From: Desertivirga brevis | GTDB lineage: Bacteria > Bacteroidota > Bacteroidia > Sphingobacteriales > Sphingobacteriaceae | Direction of reading: 5' to 3' | Length of the DNA stretch: 64,000 nt | NCBI RefSeq assembly: GCF_017355835.1 | Contig: NZ_JAFEWF010000004.1 | Span: 124,001 to 188,000 of the forward strand | Shown: piece after piece, positions 39,430 to 48,765 of the stretch | How positions within the stretch are numbered: position 1 is the stretch's first letter | Layout of the letters: each line of letters starts with the position of its first letter | Notes under the pieces: model-generated | Told to the model about the DNA's origin: nothing | The model's database searches: none | The model's input: the letters and a program-made list of their open reading frames with translations, nothing else | Program-made: the position numbers and the translations under genes

Positions 39430-40860
39430 ATGTTTAATATAAAAGTTACCGTTTATTTTTTAGTCGCTTTTTTGAGCTTGTCCAGTGCGAGGGCAGAAGT
39501 TAAACTCGCATCCTTGTTTACGGATAATATGGTTCTCCAGCAAAAATCTGTTGTCCCTGTTTGGGGCTGGACAGATGCTGGTAAGAAAGTAAAAGTAAGT
39601 ACATCCTGGAATGGTAGAAATTATTCAGCTTCAGCTGATGCATCGGGCAAATGGATTGTAAAGGTTGAAACACCTGCAGCCGGGGGACCTTTCGATATTA
39701 CCATTAGCGATGGTAAAGCTATAAAGCTAAGTAATGTACTAATTGGCGAGGTTTGGATTTGTGGAGGTCAATCGAACATGGAAATGCCTATGAAAGGTTT
39801 CAAAGGGCAGCCTATATTGAATTCAAATGATGCAATTCTTCATTCAAAAAACAATAAGATCCGCCTTTACACAGTTCCTCGTTCCTCCACCACGGAGAGG
39901 CAGCAAAATAGCAAGCCGTCTGCATGGAAAATAGCAGAACCAGAAAGTGTTTCAAACTTTAGTGCCACCGGATATTATTTTGGCAAATTACTGAATGAAA
40001 TGCTGGACGTGCCAATTGGCCTTATAAATGTTAGCTTCAGTGGATCCTACGTTGAAGCATGGATGTCTCCTGACAATTTAAAGCAATTTCCGGAGGTGAA
40101 GATCCCTGCCAAAGGAGATACAATTAAAGCGGTTAGTCGCACACCTACTACCTTATACAATGGTATGTTATATCCAATAACAGGTTACGGTATAAAGGGA
40201 GGAATTTATTACCAGGGCGAATCGAATTATGAACGCCCTGACAGGTATGAGGAGATGTTTCCTGCAATGGTTAAGGAATGGCGTCAATTATGGGGACAAG
40301 GGGAGTTTCCCTTTTACTACGTACAAATAGCTCCATACAATTACGAACAGCTTCCTCCTTATAATAAAGGCGGGAAGTTTAACTCAGCTTATCTTCGTGA
40401 TGCCCAACGGAAATCCCTTACAAGGATTCCTAATTCAGCTATGGCTGTAGTGCTAGATATAGGCGAAGAAAACAATATACACCCCGCAAATAAGGAAGCC
40501 GGAGGTAAGCGTCTGGCTCTACTTGCATTAGCTAATACTTACGGACTTAAAGGCTTTGGGTCGGCTAGTCCTTTATATAAGTCAATGACAGTTAAAGGAA
40601 ATGAGGTAACGCTGAGTTTCGATAATGTTCCTAATGGCTTAACTTCATTCGGGAAAGATATTACTTCATTTGAAGTAGCTGGGGCTAATAAGGTTTTTCA
40701 TCCTGCTAAAGCGAAGATTAACGGAAGTTCCGTTACTGTTTCTTCTGTAAATGTAAAGGAACCAGTTGCTGTTCGCTATGCCTTCAAGGATTTCGTAATA
40801 GGCGATTTGTTTAATACAGAAGGCCTGCCAGCAAGTTCTTTCAGAACAGATGACTGGTAA
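39430..40860 (+). CDS. Secreted sialate-O-acetylesterase-like SGNH esterase
   Basis: A 476-aa protein with a signal peptide ending near ARAE (23). The SGNH/GDSL-type nucleophile is Ser115 in GGQSNMEMPM, with GYYFGKLLNE and the GGIYYQGESNYERP blocks conserved in sialate 9-O-acetylesterases; a catalytic His is likely in ENNIHPANKEAG. N-terminal and C-terminal beta domains flank the catalytic core. In plant-glycan loci this family removes O-acetyl groups from pectin or xylan sugars, which fits the acetylated side chains of rhamnogalacturonans. It lies 3 bases after the BASS stop, so it is in the same operon. Confidence 0.85.
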   Translation: MFNIKVTVYFLVAFLSLSSARAEVKLASLFTDNMVLQQKSVVPVWGWTDAGKKVKVSTSWNGRNYSASADASGKWIVKVETPAAGGPFDITISDGKAIKLSNVLIGEVWICGGQSNMEMPMKGFKGQPILNSNDAILHSKNNKIRLYTVPRSSTTERQQNSKPSAWKIAEPESVSNFSATGYYFGKLLNEMLDVPIGLINVSFSGSYVEAWMSPDNLKQFPEVKIPAKGDTIKAVSRTPTTLYNGMLYPITGYGIKGGIYYQGESNYERPDRYEEMFPAMVKEWRQLWGQGEFPFYYVQIAPYNYEQLPPYNKGGKFNSAYLRDAQRKSLTRIPNSAMAVVLDIGEENNIHPANKEAGGKRLALLALANTYGLKGFGSASPLYKSMTVKGNEVTLSFDNVPNGLTSFGKDITSFEVAGANKVFHPAKAKINGSSVTVSSVNVKEPVAVRYAFKDFVIGDLFNTEGLPASSFRTDDW

Positions 40861-40944
40861 TAATTTTTGTTGCAAGTACAAAAGTTATGTTAAGCAGGCG
40901 AGACTAACCCGTCTGTTGTTTTAAATACCCTTTCCTTAAATAAC

Positions 40945-43272
40945 ATGAATATTAGATTGCTAAAGTTTAAAGCTGTATTACTTGTATTGTTTACTCTTTT
41001 AACATTGCAGCGAAGCTCTGCCCAGATAAGCAGTTATAATCCAGTGTGGACCAGCCAAAGTAGAAATTCGCTTGAATCTATGCCTTTGGGTGGGGGGGAT
41101 ATTGGTCTTAACGTTTGGTGTGAAAATGATCAGATATATTTTTATATAGCGAGATCGGGGACGTTCGACGAAAATAATAGCTTACTTAAACTTGGTCGTG
41201 TTAAATTAAGTTTATCGCCTAATCCATTTTCAAATGGTACTAGTTTTAAGCAGGAGTTGCACCTTAATGAAGGCTATATGTCCATTAGCACAGTTAGCAA
41301 TGGAATGACCACTGAGGTGAAATTATGGGTGGATGTTTTTAATCCCGCAGTGCATGTTGAAGTGAAAAGCCAACAAGAGCTTTCTGCGCAGGCATCCTAT
41401 GAAAGCTGGAGATACACCGACAGGGTTCCAAAGGGTAAAGAGAACAACCAGAACTCGTATAAATGGGCTCCACAAGGAGAGGTGAAGACCTGGAAAGATC
41501 AGGTAGCCTTCGAGAAAAATGGAGTGGAATTTTATCACCAGAACCAGCCGAACACCGTCTTTGATGTGACTGTAAAGCAGCAAAGGCTGGATAGTGTAAA
41601 AAACAAGCTCTTCAACCCTCTGAAAAACCTAGTTTTTGGAGGACGCTTATTGGGCGATAACTTTATAGCAGCTGATACATCTGCAGGTACTTATATCAAT
41701 ACGCCTTTCAAAAGTTGGGTTTTGAAAAGTAAGGCTGCATCAAAGAAACATCAGCTTCACCTGGTACTTCAAACCCAACATACTGCATCAATATCTGATT
41801 GGAAAAGAAACCTCGATCTCACAGCTTTTAACGCCTTAAAACAACAGAAGGAATCAGAGAAAAGAACCATTCAATGGTGGAACGACTACTGGAAACGTAG
41901 TTTCATCAATATAAATAGTACCAAAGCCGATCCCAACTCGTTAGCCTGGCAGGTGGGAAGGAATTATCAATTGATGCGTTATATGTTGGGCTGTAATGTT
42001 AGTGGATCTTACCCAACAAAATTTAATGGAGGCCTCTTTACTGCCGACCCTTCTCTAACAGATACAACCTTAAAGTTTACTCCGGATTTCCGTAATTGGG
42101 GTGGGGGAACTCATACAGCCCAAAACCAACGTTTGGTTTACTGGCCTATGTTGAAGAGTGGGGATTTCGATCTGATGAAGCCACAGTTCAACTTCTATCT
42201 CAGCTTGCTTAAAAATGCTGAAATTAGATCGCAGGTTTATTGGAAACATAATGGAGCTTCCTTTACCGAGCAGTTGGAGAATTTCGGATTACCTAATCCT
42301 GCTGAATACAACTGGAAGCGGCCCGCAAGTTTTGATCCCGGATTAGAGTATAATGCCTGGCTCGAATACGAGTGGGATACTGTGTTGGAGTTCTGTCTGA
42401 TGATGTTGGAAACGCAACGCTACAATGGTACTGATATAAAAACCTATATTCCTTTTATTGAAAGCTGTCTGACATTCTTCAACGAGCACTACCAGTACCG
42501 TTCAAGAAATAGAGGAAATAAAGCATTGGATGGAGAGGGGCATCTGGTGATCTACCCAGGGTCGGGAGCAGAAACCTATAAAATGGCTTACAATCCCAGT
42601 TCCACTATCAGCGGTCTCCGCATAGTATTAACCCGGCTACTTCAATTGCCTGAGTCTTATTTAACTGAGGAAAGAAGAAAGGAATGGGAATTAATGCTGA
42701 AGAAGATTCCGGCGATAAGCTTTAGGGAGTTTGACGGGCATCCTACTATTTCGCCAGCAAAGGTGTGGGAGCGTGTTAACAATACCGAAAGTCCCCAGCT
42801 ATACCCAGTATTTCCGTGGGGGATCTATGGATTAGGTAAACCCGGATTGGATACGGCCATAAATACTTTTAAATATGATAAAGATGTTTTGAAGTTCAGA
42901 AGTCATATTGGCTGGAAACAAGACAACATTTTTGCTGCCCGCCTGGGTCTGACGGAGGATGCCTGGAATCTCACGTCCCAGAAACTGAAGGATTCGGGCC
43001 GTCGTTTTCCTGCCTTCTGGGGCCCGGGCTTCGATTGGGTCCCAGATCACAATTGGGGCGGATCGGGGATGATAGGTTTACAGGAAATGTTACTGCAGGT
43101 AGATGGAGAGAAGATCTATTTGCTTCCTGCATGGCCGAAAGAGAATAATGTTCATTTTAAACTCAGCGCGCCTTATAAAACAACAGTAGAAGCGAGCTGG
43201 AAAGATGGAAAACTAGAATTTCTTAAGGTATTACCTGCAGAGCGTAAAAAGGACGTTATTCTACCAAAGTAA
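40945..43272 (+). CDS. Secreted DUF5703 protein, putative (alpha/alpha)6-barrel glycosidase
   Basis: A 775-aa protein with a signal peptide ending near SSAQ (26). The N-terminal DUF5703 beta domain carries MPLGGGDIGLNVW and FYIARSGTFDENNSLLKLGR (residues about 49-85), reminiscent of the GH95/GH65 N-terminal sandwich. The rest (about 300-690) looks like an (alpha/alpha)6 barrel: GGTHTAQNQRLVYWPML, LEYNAWLEYEWDTVLEF and the YPGSGAETYK loop, with several acidic candidates. No characterised activity is known to me. Last gene of the large locus, 84 bases after the esterase. It may cleave an unusual pectin linkage, since no enzyme for apiose or acid-sugar bonds other than GH127 is seen nearby. Confidence 0.75.
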   Translation: MNIRLLKFKAVLLVLFTLLTLQRSSAQISSYNPVWTSQSRNSLESMPLGGGDIGLNVWCENDQIYFYIARSGTFDENNSLLKLGRVKLSLSPNPFSNGTSFKQELHLNEGYMSISTVSNGMTTEVKLWVDVFNPAVHVEVKSQQELSAQASYESWRYTDRVPKGKENNQNSYKWAPQGEVKTWKDQVAFEKNGVEFYHQNQPNTVFDVTVKQQRLDSVKNKLFNPLKNLVFGGRLLGDNFIAADTSAGTYINTPFKSWVLKSKAASKKHQLHLVLQTQHTASISDWKRNLDLTAFNALKQQKESEKRTIQWWNDYWKRSFININSTKADPNSLAWQVGRNYQLMRYMLGCNVSGSYPTKFNGGLFTADPSLTDTTLKFTPDFRNWGGGTHTAQNQRLVYWPMLKSGDFDLMKPQFNFYLSLLKNAEIRSQVYWKHNGASFTEQLENFGLPNPAEYNWKRPASFDPGLEYNAWLEYEWDTVLEFCLMMLETQRYNGTDIKTYIPFIESCLTFFNEHYQYRSRNRGNKALDGEGHLVIYPGSGAETYKMAYNPSSTISGLRIVLTRLLQLPESYLTEERRKEWELMLKKIPAISFREFDGHPTISPAKVWERVNNTESPQLYPVFPWGIYGLGKPGLDTAINTFKYDKDVLKFRSHIGWKQDNIFAARLGLTEDAWNLTSQKLKDSGRRFPAFWGPGFDWVPDHNWGGSGMIGLQEMLLQVDGEKIYLLPAWPKENNVHFKLSAPYKTTVEASWKDGKLEFLKVLPAERKKDVILPK

Positions 43273-43375
43273 GATGAGTGGGGTGTTGAATGATCAACAG
43301 TTGTTGCTTCCTCATTTTTGTTTTCGCACCTTTGGCCTCTCAATTTGAGTTTGAGTTTAATTTAAGATATTTATA

Positions 43376-44431
43376 ATGATCTTCTCTTTTGAAGCTGCCC
43401 TGGCGCATCTCTCTATTCACAAAGTGGGTAATAAGTTACAGGATGAATTTTATGCCTTGTCTGACAACCCCGTGCAGATTCAGGACGAGCTATTGCCCAA
43501 GCTTCTGATGCAATATTTTCTCATTCCATTTGAAAAAGTGAATGAAGTTTATCGTTTCTTTCATGCAAATGACGATCTAAACCTACACGAGGTGCACCAT
43601 TTTGCTTCTTTGATATTCGAAGACAATCAAAGCTTTCATGAAAATAGTCAGCAATTAGCGAAGCATCTATATGAGGTAACGAACCACCCTAAGATTAAAT
43701 CGGGTGAAGTGTATATTGCCTATTTCAATAATGTTCAGATAGAAGGAGAGGTAATGGATGCTATCGGGATCTTTAAATCAGAAACCAAGGAAACTTATTT
43801 GAAGGTTTACAATGGTCAGAATGGCTTTGATGTAGGTTACGAAGAAGATGCAATTAATATTCAGAAACTCGACAAAGGCTGTTTGATCTTTAATTCGGAG
43901 AAGGAGGAAGGTTACAAGGTTGCAGTTATTGATCAAACAAACCGTAATTCAGAGGCGGTTTATTGGAAGGATGAGTTTTTAAAGTTAAAGATCCGTAACG
44001 ATAATTATAATCAAACTCAGAACACTCTAAGCATTTATAAGAATTTTGTAACCGAGAAACTTGATGAAGAGTTTCAGATGGATAAAGCTGATAAGATTGA
44101 CCTTCTGAACCGTTCAGTGAAGTACTTTAAGGAAAAGGAGACGTTTGATATCGAAGAATTTTCAAACGAGGTTATCGGTAATGAACAGGGAAAAGAATCT
44201 TTTAAGAACTTCGTGAAGACCTACGAAGAAGAGTTTGATACAGTGATTCCTGAATCCTTCGAGATTTCGGAGGCTGCAGTTAAAAAGCAGGTAAGAACGT
44301 TTAAGAGCGTATTGAAGCTGGACAAGAACTTTCATGTTTATATTCACGGCGACAAGGAATTGATCGAAAAAGGCTATGACGATGGACGGGCGATGAATTA
44401 CTACAAAATTTACTACAAAGAAGAGCAATAG
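43376..44431 (+). CDS. Nucleoid-associated protein (NdpA/YejK-like)
   Basis: A 351-aa soluble protein of the 37-kDa nucleoid-associated family, common as a single chromosomal gene in Bacteroidota. Recognisable parts are the opening LAHLSIHKVGNK, the GEVYIAYFNNVQIEG segment near residue 115, EAVYWKDEFL and the C-terminal FHVYIHGDKELIEKGYDDGR. It has no signal peptide or membrane span, as expected for a DNA-associated protein. It marks the end of the polysaccharide locus and is followed by a hairpin terminator. Role beyond nucleoid association is not established. Confidence 0.85.
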   Translation: MIFSFEAALAHLSIHKVGNKLQDEFYALSDNPVQIQDELLPKLLMQYFLIPFEKVNEVYRFFHANDDLNLHEVHHFASLIFEDNQSFHENSQQLAKHLYEVTNHPKIKSGEVYIAYFNNVQIEGEVMDAIGIFKSETKETYLKVYNGQNGFDVGYEEDAINIQKLDKGCLIFNSEKEEGYKVAVIDQTNRNSEAVYWKDEFLKLKIRNDNYNQTQNTLSIYKNFVTEKLDEEFQMDKADKIDLLNRSVKYFKEKETFDIEEFSNEVIGNEQGKESFKNFVKTYEEEFDTVIPESFEISEAAVKKQVRTFKSVLKLDKNFHVYIHGDKELIEKGYDDGRAMNYYKIYYKEEQ

Positions 44432-44449
44432 CTTTCTATTTTCCTTAGA

Positions 44450-44487
44450 AGGCTGAAACGCAAAAACCTTGTTTTTCAGCCTCTCTG
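44450..44487 (+). terminator. Hairpin terminator after nucleoid-associated gene
   Basis: AGGCTGAAA (44450-44458) pairs with TTTCAGCCT (44474-44482) across a 15-base loop, followed by CTCTGTTTT. It starts 19 bases after the stop. Confidence 0.7.
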
Positions 44488-44551
44488 TTTTACCCACACC
44501 GTGACCTACTACAACGCTGCGCCTGGGGGCCAACCTTAAGGGGCTTTATTA

Positions 44552-44581
44552 TTCGGCTATTACCATAGCATGGTAGCTGAA
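44552..44581 (+). other. Bulged stem-loop
   Basis: TACCAT-AGC-ATGGTA forms a 6-bp inner stem; the flanking TTCGGC and GCTGAA add six pairs (one G-U) with a 3-base bulge. It could be an RNA hairpin or a protein-binding dyad; no function is implied by context. Confidence 0.35.
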
Positions 44582-44700
44582 TTAGAACGCAGTGGGAATT
44601 AAAACCTTTTGTACAATCTTATCATAACACTTTTTGCCGGAAATTCCGGTTATGTTACCTCTGTGGCAAAATGTGGTCAAAAGTATTCTTCATCGCTAAA

Positions 44701-44739
44701 CCGTCGGTTCCCCGTCGGTCATCCGTCAGAAGTCCGTTC
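44701..44739. repeat. 11-bp periodic CCGTCGGT repeats
   Basis: CCGTC/CCGTT units begin at 44701, 44712, 44723 and 44733, that is at 11, 11 and 10 bases. The first two share CCGTCGGT exactly. Spacing of about one helical turn would put them on one face of the DNA. Confidence 0.55.
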
Positions 44740-44891
44740 CAAGATATTTTAAGATAAGATCTGCAATTAGAATCAGAAATGACCGGGTTTTGTAATATTT
44801 GACTATCAGATTGGTTTGTTAACATTAAAAAAACAACACGTGCTTTCAATCAGGCAGGAATTTTTATTCCTTTGAACAAAGTATTATAAAC

Positions 44892-45482
44892 ATGGAAATG
44901 AAAAGCATTTGTGTTTACTGCGGTGCTAACTTTAATGGTGACCCTAATCTTAAATCCATTATAGAAGAGCTGGCTTCGGTATTTGTAAACAAAGGTATTG
45001 AACTTGTATATGGCGGGGGTAGTGTAGGAGTGATGGGCTTAATAGCAGATTCAGTACTTGAGAGAGGAGGGAAGGTTACTGGAGTAATTCCTCAATTCCT
45101 TCTGGATAAGGAAGTTGAACATAAAGGCGTAACGAAACTTTTCGTTACCGAGAATATGCATCAGCGCAAGCAGAAGATGGCTGATCTGGCGGATGGGTTT
45201 ATCATTCTTCCTGGCGGTTTCGGCACACTTGAGGAGTTTTTTGAGGTACTTACATGGCTTCAGTTAGGTCTGCATGGTAAAGCAATCGGCGTATTAAATG
45301 TGGATGGCTTTTATGATCATCTCTTTGCACAGATGGATCTGATGGTGGATAGAAAGTTCCTGAAACAAGCAAACCGGGATATGGTCCTGAGTGATTCACA
45401 GCCTTTACCACTGGTTGAAAAGATGATTTCATTTAAGGCAGTTCCTGAAGAGGTTTGGTTCCGGGATAGAGATCTTACTTAA
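44892..45482 (+). CDS. LOG family protein (TIGR00730; cytokinin riboside 5'-monophosphate phosphoribohydrolase-like)
   Basis: A 196-aa Rossmann-like protein. The family signature PGGFGTLEEFFE (residues about 98-109) and the conserved Arg/Lys in ENMHQRKQKM are present, as is VYGGGSVGVMGLIAD. LOG proteins cleave the N-glycosidic bond of nucleoside 5'-monophosphates; in bacteria without cytokinin use the role is uncertain, often nucleotide salvage. Length is normal. It stands alone between two long intergenic regions and is not part of a carbohydrate locus. A second ATG at 44898 is an equally possible start. Confidence 0.9.
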   Translation: MEMKSICVYCGANFNGDPNLKSIIEELASVFVNKGIELVYGGGSVGVMGLIADSVLERGGKVTGVIPQFLLDKEVEHKGVTKLFVTENMHQRKQKMADLADGFIILPGGFGTLEEFFEVLTWLQLGLHGKAIGVLNVDGFYDHLFAQMDLMVDRKFLKQANRDMVLSDSQPLPLVEKMISFKAVPEEVWFRDRDLT

Positions 45483-45896
45483 ACCGCTTAACTCTAAACC
45501 TTATCACTAACGACCTCTACTGTTGGCAATTCCACAACCTATTATTTTCGTTACTTGTGCTCCTCTAAATTAGCCCATTCATTTGACTCTGCCACTAACA
45601 TCTTTTTATTCTCGTCCTGGATCATAACAAACCCGAAGTTATCCTGAAGTTATCGAAGAATTATGAATTAGAATAGTATCAAATCCTTTAAAAAAAAAAT
45701 CCTACCCGCCCATTTATAACACTGAAAAACCTGCTATACAGTTGCAAAAGGGCTAATTTGTTAACATTTTGATACCTAATTGGAAACATTTTGATACCAT
45801 GACTTTCTCTTCACTCCCTTACTTTAGCAGTGTTCGAAGGCCAATTAATTAACCAATAAAAAAGCCGAAACCTCCGGACTTTCTAATTAACCGATT
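45483..45896. other. 414-base regulatory region upstream of the xyloglucan-type locus
   Basis: It contains an 11-bp tandem repeat GAAGTTATCCT/GAAGTTATCGA (45635-45656), a run of ten A (45690-45699), the 22-bp-spaced direct repeat at 45763-45798, and a TTAACCAATAAA leader motif (45849-45860). No gene was seen. Confidence 0.6.
45763..45798. promoter_or_regulatory. Direct repeat AACATTTTGATACC x2, candidate activator site
   Basis: Exact 14-base copies at 45763-45776 and 45785-45798, 22 bases start to start (two helical turns), about 100 bases before the GH31 ATG. TACTTTAG at 45820-45827 resembles a -7 box downstream. Such in-phase direct repeats suit a dimeric activator; no candidate regulator gene is nearby. 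Confidence 0.5.
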
Positions 45897-48731
45897 ATGT
45901 ATAAACAACTACTGTATAGTTTTTCTGTATGCCTGGTGTTTCTTACTGGCAGCGTATCCGCTCAATCAAAAAGCTTTATTAATGCCAATGATGGGATAAC
46001 AATAAACCCTAAAAATACATCAGGAAGTGTCAGGCTTCAGGTGATATCTGATAAGATTGTAAGGGTGACTGTAAGTCCTGAAAAGCAAATTAACAAGCAA
46101 TCGAGTCTTATCATTGTTGATACTCTAAAAAGAACAGGTAGCTGGAATGCAATTGAGCAAAAAGGTGAAGTGGTTCTAAAGACTGCTGCTATTAGTGCCT
46201 ATGTAAACCTTCTTACAGGTAGGGTTCGTTTTGCTGATAAATTAGGGAAGCCCATACTAGCTGAGAAAGAGAACGGCCGCCATTTCATACCCGACTCTTA
46301 CGATGGCGATGCTTTTTATAAATTAAGTCAGGTTTTTATATCACCGGATACTGAAGCTTTCTATGGTCTAGGACAGCATCAGGAGGGGATAATGAATTAT
46401 AAGGGCCGACAGGTTCTATTAGCGCAGAATAATACTGAAGTTGCCGTACCTTTCGTGCTGAGCAGCAACAATTACGGCATACTTTGGGATAACTATTCGA
46501 TTACCAAGGTAGGAGATACCCGCGAAATGCAACCGATCTCGGGGTTGCGACTATACTCCAAAGACGGAGAAAGAGGATGGCTTACTGCTACTTATTCTGA
46601 TCGTGAAGATTCAACTAAGATCGTTGTTCAACGTGCGGAAAGTAAGATAGACTACCCCTACCTGAATAATCAAAACCGCTTTCCAGCTAATATAAAACTG
46701 GATAAGAGCAGGGTTGTTTGGGAGGGGGCACTAGAACCAGCAACCTCTGGATTGCACCAGTTTAGCTTGAAATACGCCGGCTATATCAAAATTTGGATCG
46801 ATGGAAAACTGGTTGCTGATAGATGGCGTCAGGGATGGAACCCTGGAACAGTGACCATTGATCAAACCCTTACAGCTGGAAAAAGAAGTAAGCTTAGAAT
46901 TGAGTGGATCCCGGATGGCGCCGAATGTTATATCTCCCTAAACTACCTCAGTCCCGTTCCCCCAAGTAGCAAAAACGACTTCTCTTTTCAGTCAGAGGCA
47001 GGAAATGAGATAGACTATTATTTCGTATATGGCAGCTCTGCGGATGATGTCATCAGCGGATATCGTAAGCTTACAGGCAAAGCAAGCATGATGCCTAGCT
47101 GGGCTATGGGATTTTGGCAAAGCCGCGAGCGGTACAAAACCCAGGATGAGATATTAGAAACGGTTAAAACATTCCGCGAAAAAAAGATCCCGTTAGATAA
47201 TATCGTTCTTGACTGGTCTTATTGGAAAGAAGCAGAGTGGGGCAGCCAGCAGTTTGACGAAAGTCGCTTCCCTGACCCTCAGGGAATGTTAAAGTCGCTC
47301 CACGAGAAGTATAATACTCATTTTATGATCTCTGTTTGGGCTAAGTTCTACGAAGGGATAGAGAACTACAATTATTTGAATAAGAATGGATGGTTATATA
47401 GAAGGAACATAGCGAACCAGCAACGCGACTGGATTGGTAAGGGATACGTCTCGACCTTCTACGATGCTTATAATCCAGGGGCGAGGAATGCTTTCTGGGG
47501 TTTGATCAATAAAAACTTGTATAACAAAGGAATCGATGCCTGGTGGATGGATGCTTCCGAACCGGATATTCACTCTAACCTCGACATTGAGTCCCGGAAA
47601 GAATTAAGTACCCCAACTTATCTTGGTTCTTCTACCAGATATTATAACGGATTTGCACTTGCAAACGCGAAAGGGATTTACGAAGGACAACGTTCTGTTA
47701 ATCCAAATTCCCGTGTGTTCATTTTAACACGTTCTGCATTCGCCGGTCTTCAACGTTTTGCCTCGGCCACCTGGAGCGGTGATATATCAGCTCGCTGGCA
47801 TGATATGAAAGATCAAATTGCTGCAGGTGTAAACTTCTCCATGTCTGGTTTACCTTTCTGGACAATGGATATAGGCGGTTTCGCGGTAGAAAAGCGTTAC
47901 GAGAAGCCTAATGCCAGTGATCTGGAGGAATGGAGAGAGCAAAATACCCGGTGGTACCAGTTCGGAGCCTTCACTCCATTATTCCGGGTGCATGGACAAT
48001 TTCCCTTCAGGGAGGTTTATAATATAGCTCCTGAAGATCATCCAGCTTATAAGAGCATGCTCTATTACAATAAGCTTCGCTACAAACTTATGCCCTATAT
48101 CTATTCCCTGAACGGAATGGCTTTTCACAAGGATTATACTTTGATGAGAGGTCTGCCAATGGACTTTCCAGCAGATGCAGTGGCGAGGAACATTAATGAC
48201 CAGTTTATGTTTGGCCCATCCCTACTCATAAGTCCAGTTACAGAGTATCGCAGTACCAGACGCGAGTTATACCTGCCTCAAGGTAGTTCCTGGTATAATT
48301 TCTATACAGGTGAGTACTTAAAGGGCGGACAAACTATTAAAGCTGCGGCACCTTACGAGGAGATCCCATTATTTGTAAAAGAAGGATCCATTATTCCCAC
48401 CGGTCCCGAAATTCAATACACCAACGAAAAACCTGCAGAACCTATATCTATCTATGTCTTTAGCGGGAAAAACGGAGCTTTCAATCTTTATGAAGATGAA
48501 GGAGTGAACTATAACTATGAAAAAGGGATGTTCTCTGAAATCCCATTCAGCTATAACGAATCGCATGGAGCCCTCACAATCGGAGATCGTAAAGGTGCTT
48601 TCCCTGGGATGCTGAAAGAAAGAACCTTCAACATCGTATGGATCACTCCTCAAAACCGAGGATCACTCACTAAAAATACAATCAGTAAAACAGTAAAATA
48701 TGACGGAAAAAAACTAATCGTGACTAAGTAA
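45897..48731 (+). CDS. Secreted GH31 alpha-xylosidase with PA14-like insert
   Basis: A 944-aa enzyme with a signal peptide ending near VSAQ (23). After the N-terminal beta domain, a PA14-like module is inserted at about 235-360 (LHQFSLKYAGYIKIWIDGK), as in xyloglucan alpha-xylosidases such as Cellvibrio CjXyl31A and the Bacteroides ovatus enzyme. The barrel carries the nucleophile Asp552 in WWMDASEPD and the probable acid/base Asp629 in WSGDISARW. C-terminal beta domains follow. It removes the non-reducing alpha-1,6-xylose from xyloglucan oligosaccharides. First gene of the third polysaccharide locus, 34 bases before susC3. Confidence 0.9.
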   Translation: MYKQLLYSFSVCLVFLTGSVSAQSKSFINANDGITINPKNTSGSVRLQVISDKIVRVTVSPEKQINKQSSLIIVDTLKRTGSWNAIEQKGEVVLKTAAISAYVNLLTGRVRFADKLGKPILAEKENGRHFIPDSYDGDAFYKLSQVFISPDTEAFYGLGQHQEGIMNYKGRQVLLAQNNTEVAVPFVLSSNNYGILWDNYSITKVGDTREMQPISGLRLYSKDGERGWLTATYSDREDSTKIVVQRAESKIDYPYLNNQNRFPANIKLDKSRVVWEGALEPATSGLHQFSLKYAGYIKIWIDGKLVADRWRQGWNPGTVTIDQTLTAGKRSKLRIEWIPDGAECYISLNYLSPVPPSSKNDFSFQSEAGNEIDYYFVYGSSADDVISGYRKLTGKASMMPSWAMGFWQSRERYKTQDEILETVKTFREKKIPLDNIVLDWSYWKEAEWGSQQFDESRFPDPQGMLKSLHEKYNTHFMISVWAKFYEGIENYNYLNKNGWLYRRNIANQQRDWIGKGYVSTFYDAYNPGARNAFWGLINKNLYNKGIDAWWMDASEPDIHSNLDIESRKELSTPTYLGSSTRYYNGFALANAKGIYEGQRSVNPNSRVFILTRSAFAGLQRFASATWSGDISARWHDMKDQIAAGVNFSMSGLPFWTMDIGGFAVEKRYEKPNASDLEEWREQNTRWYQFGAFTPLFRVHGQFPFREVYNIAPEDHPAYKSMLYYNKLRYKLMPYIYSLNGMAFHKDYTLMRGLPMDFPADAVARNINDQFMFGPSLLISPVTEYRSTRRELYLPQGSSWYNFYTGEYLKGGQTIKAAAPYEEIPLFVKEGSIIPTGPEIQYTNEKPAEPISIYVFSGKNGAFNLYEDEGVNYNYEKGMFSEIPFSYNESHGALTIGDRKGAFPGMLKERTFNIVWITPQNRGSLTKNTISKTVKYDGKKLIVTK

Positions 48732-48765
48732 ACCAATTCACTTACAAAATAACCAATTGATCAAA

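Larger units (their letters stand above)
44432..44891. other. 460-base intergenic region between nucleoid-associated and LOG genes
   Basis: It contains a terminator (44450-44487), a stem-loop (44552-44581), a CCGGAA-A-TTCCGG dyad (44637-44649) and an 11-bp periodic repeat (44701-44739). No supported ORF or recognised RNA gene was found in the remainder. Confidence 0.6.

Noticed and set aside
43273..43375. Terminator after the DUF5703 gene
   Set aside because: Only short, interrupted complementarity (around GATGAG and CTCATTTTT) is seen; not strong enough to call.
48757..48765. TTG start for susC3
   Set aside because: An ATG nine bases downstream gives a normal signal peptide and is better placed behind the leader.
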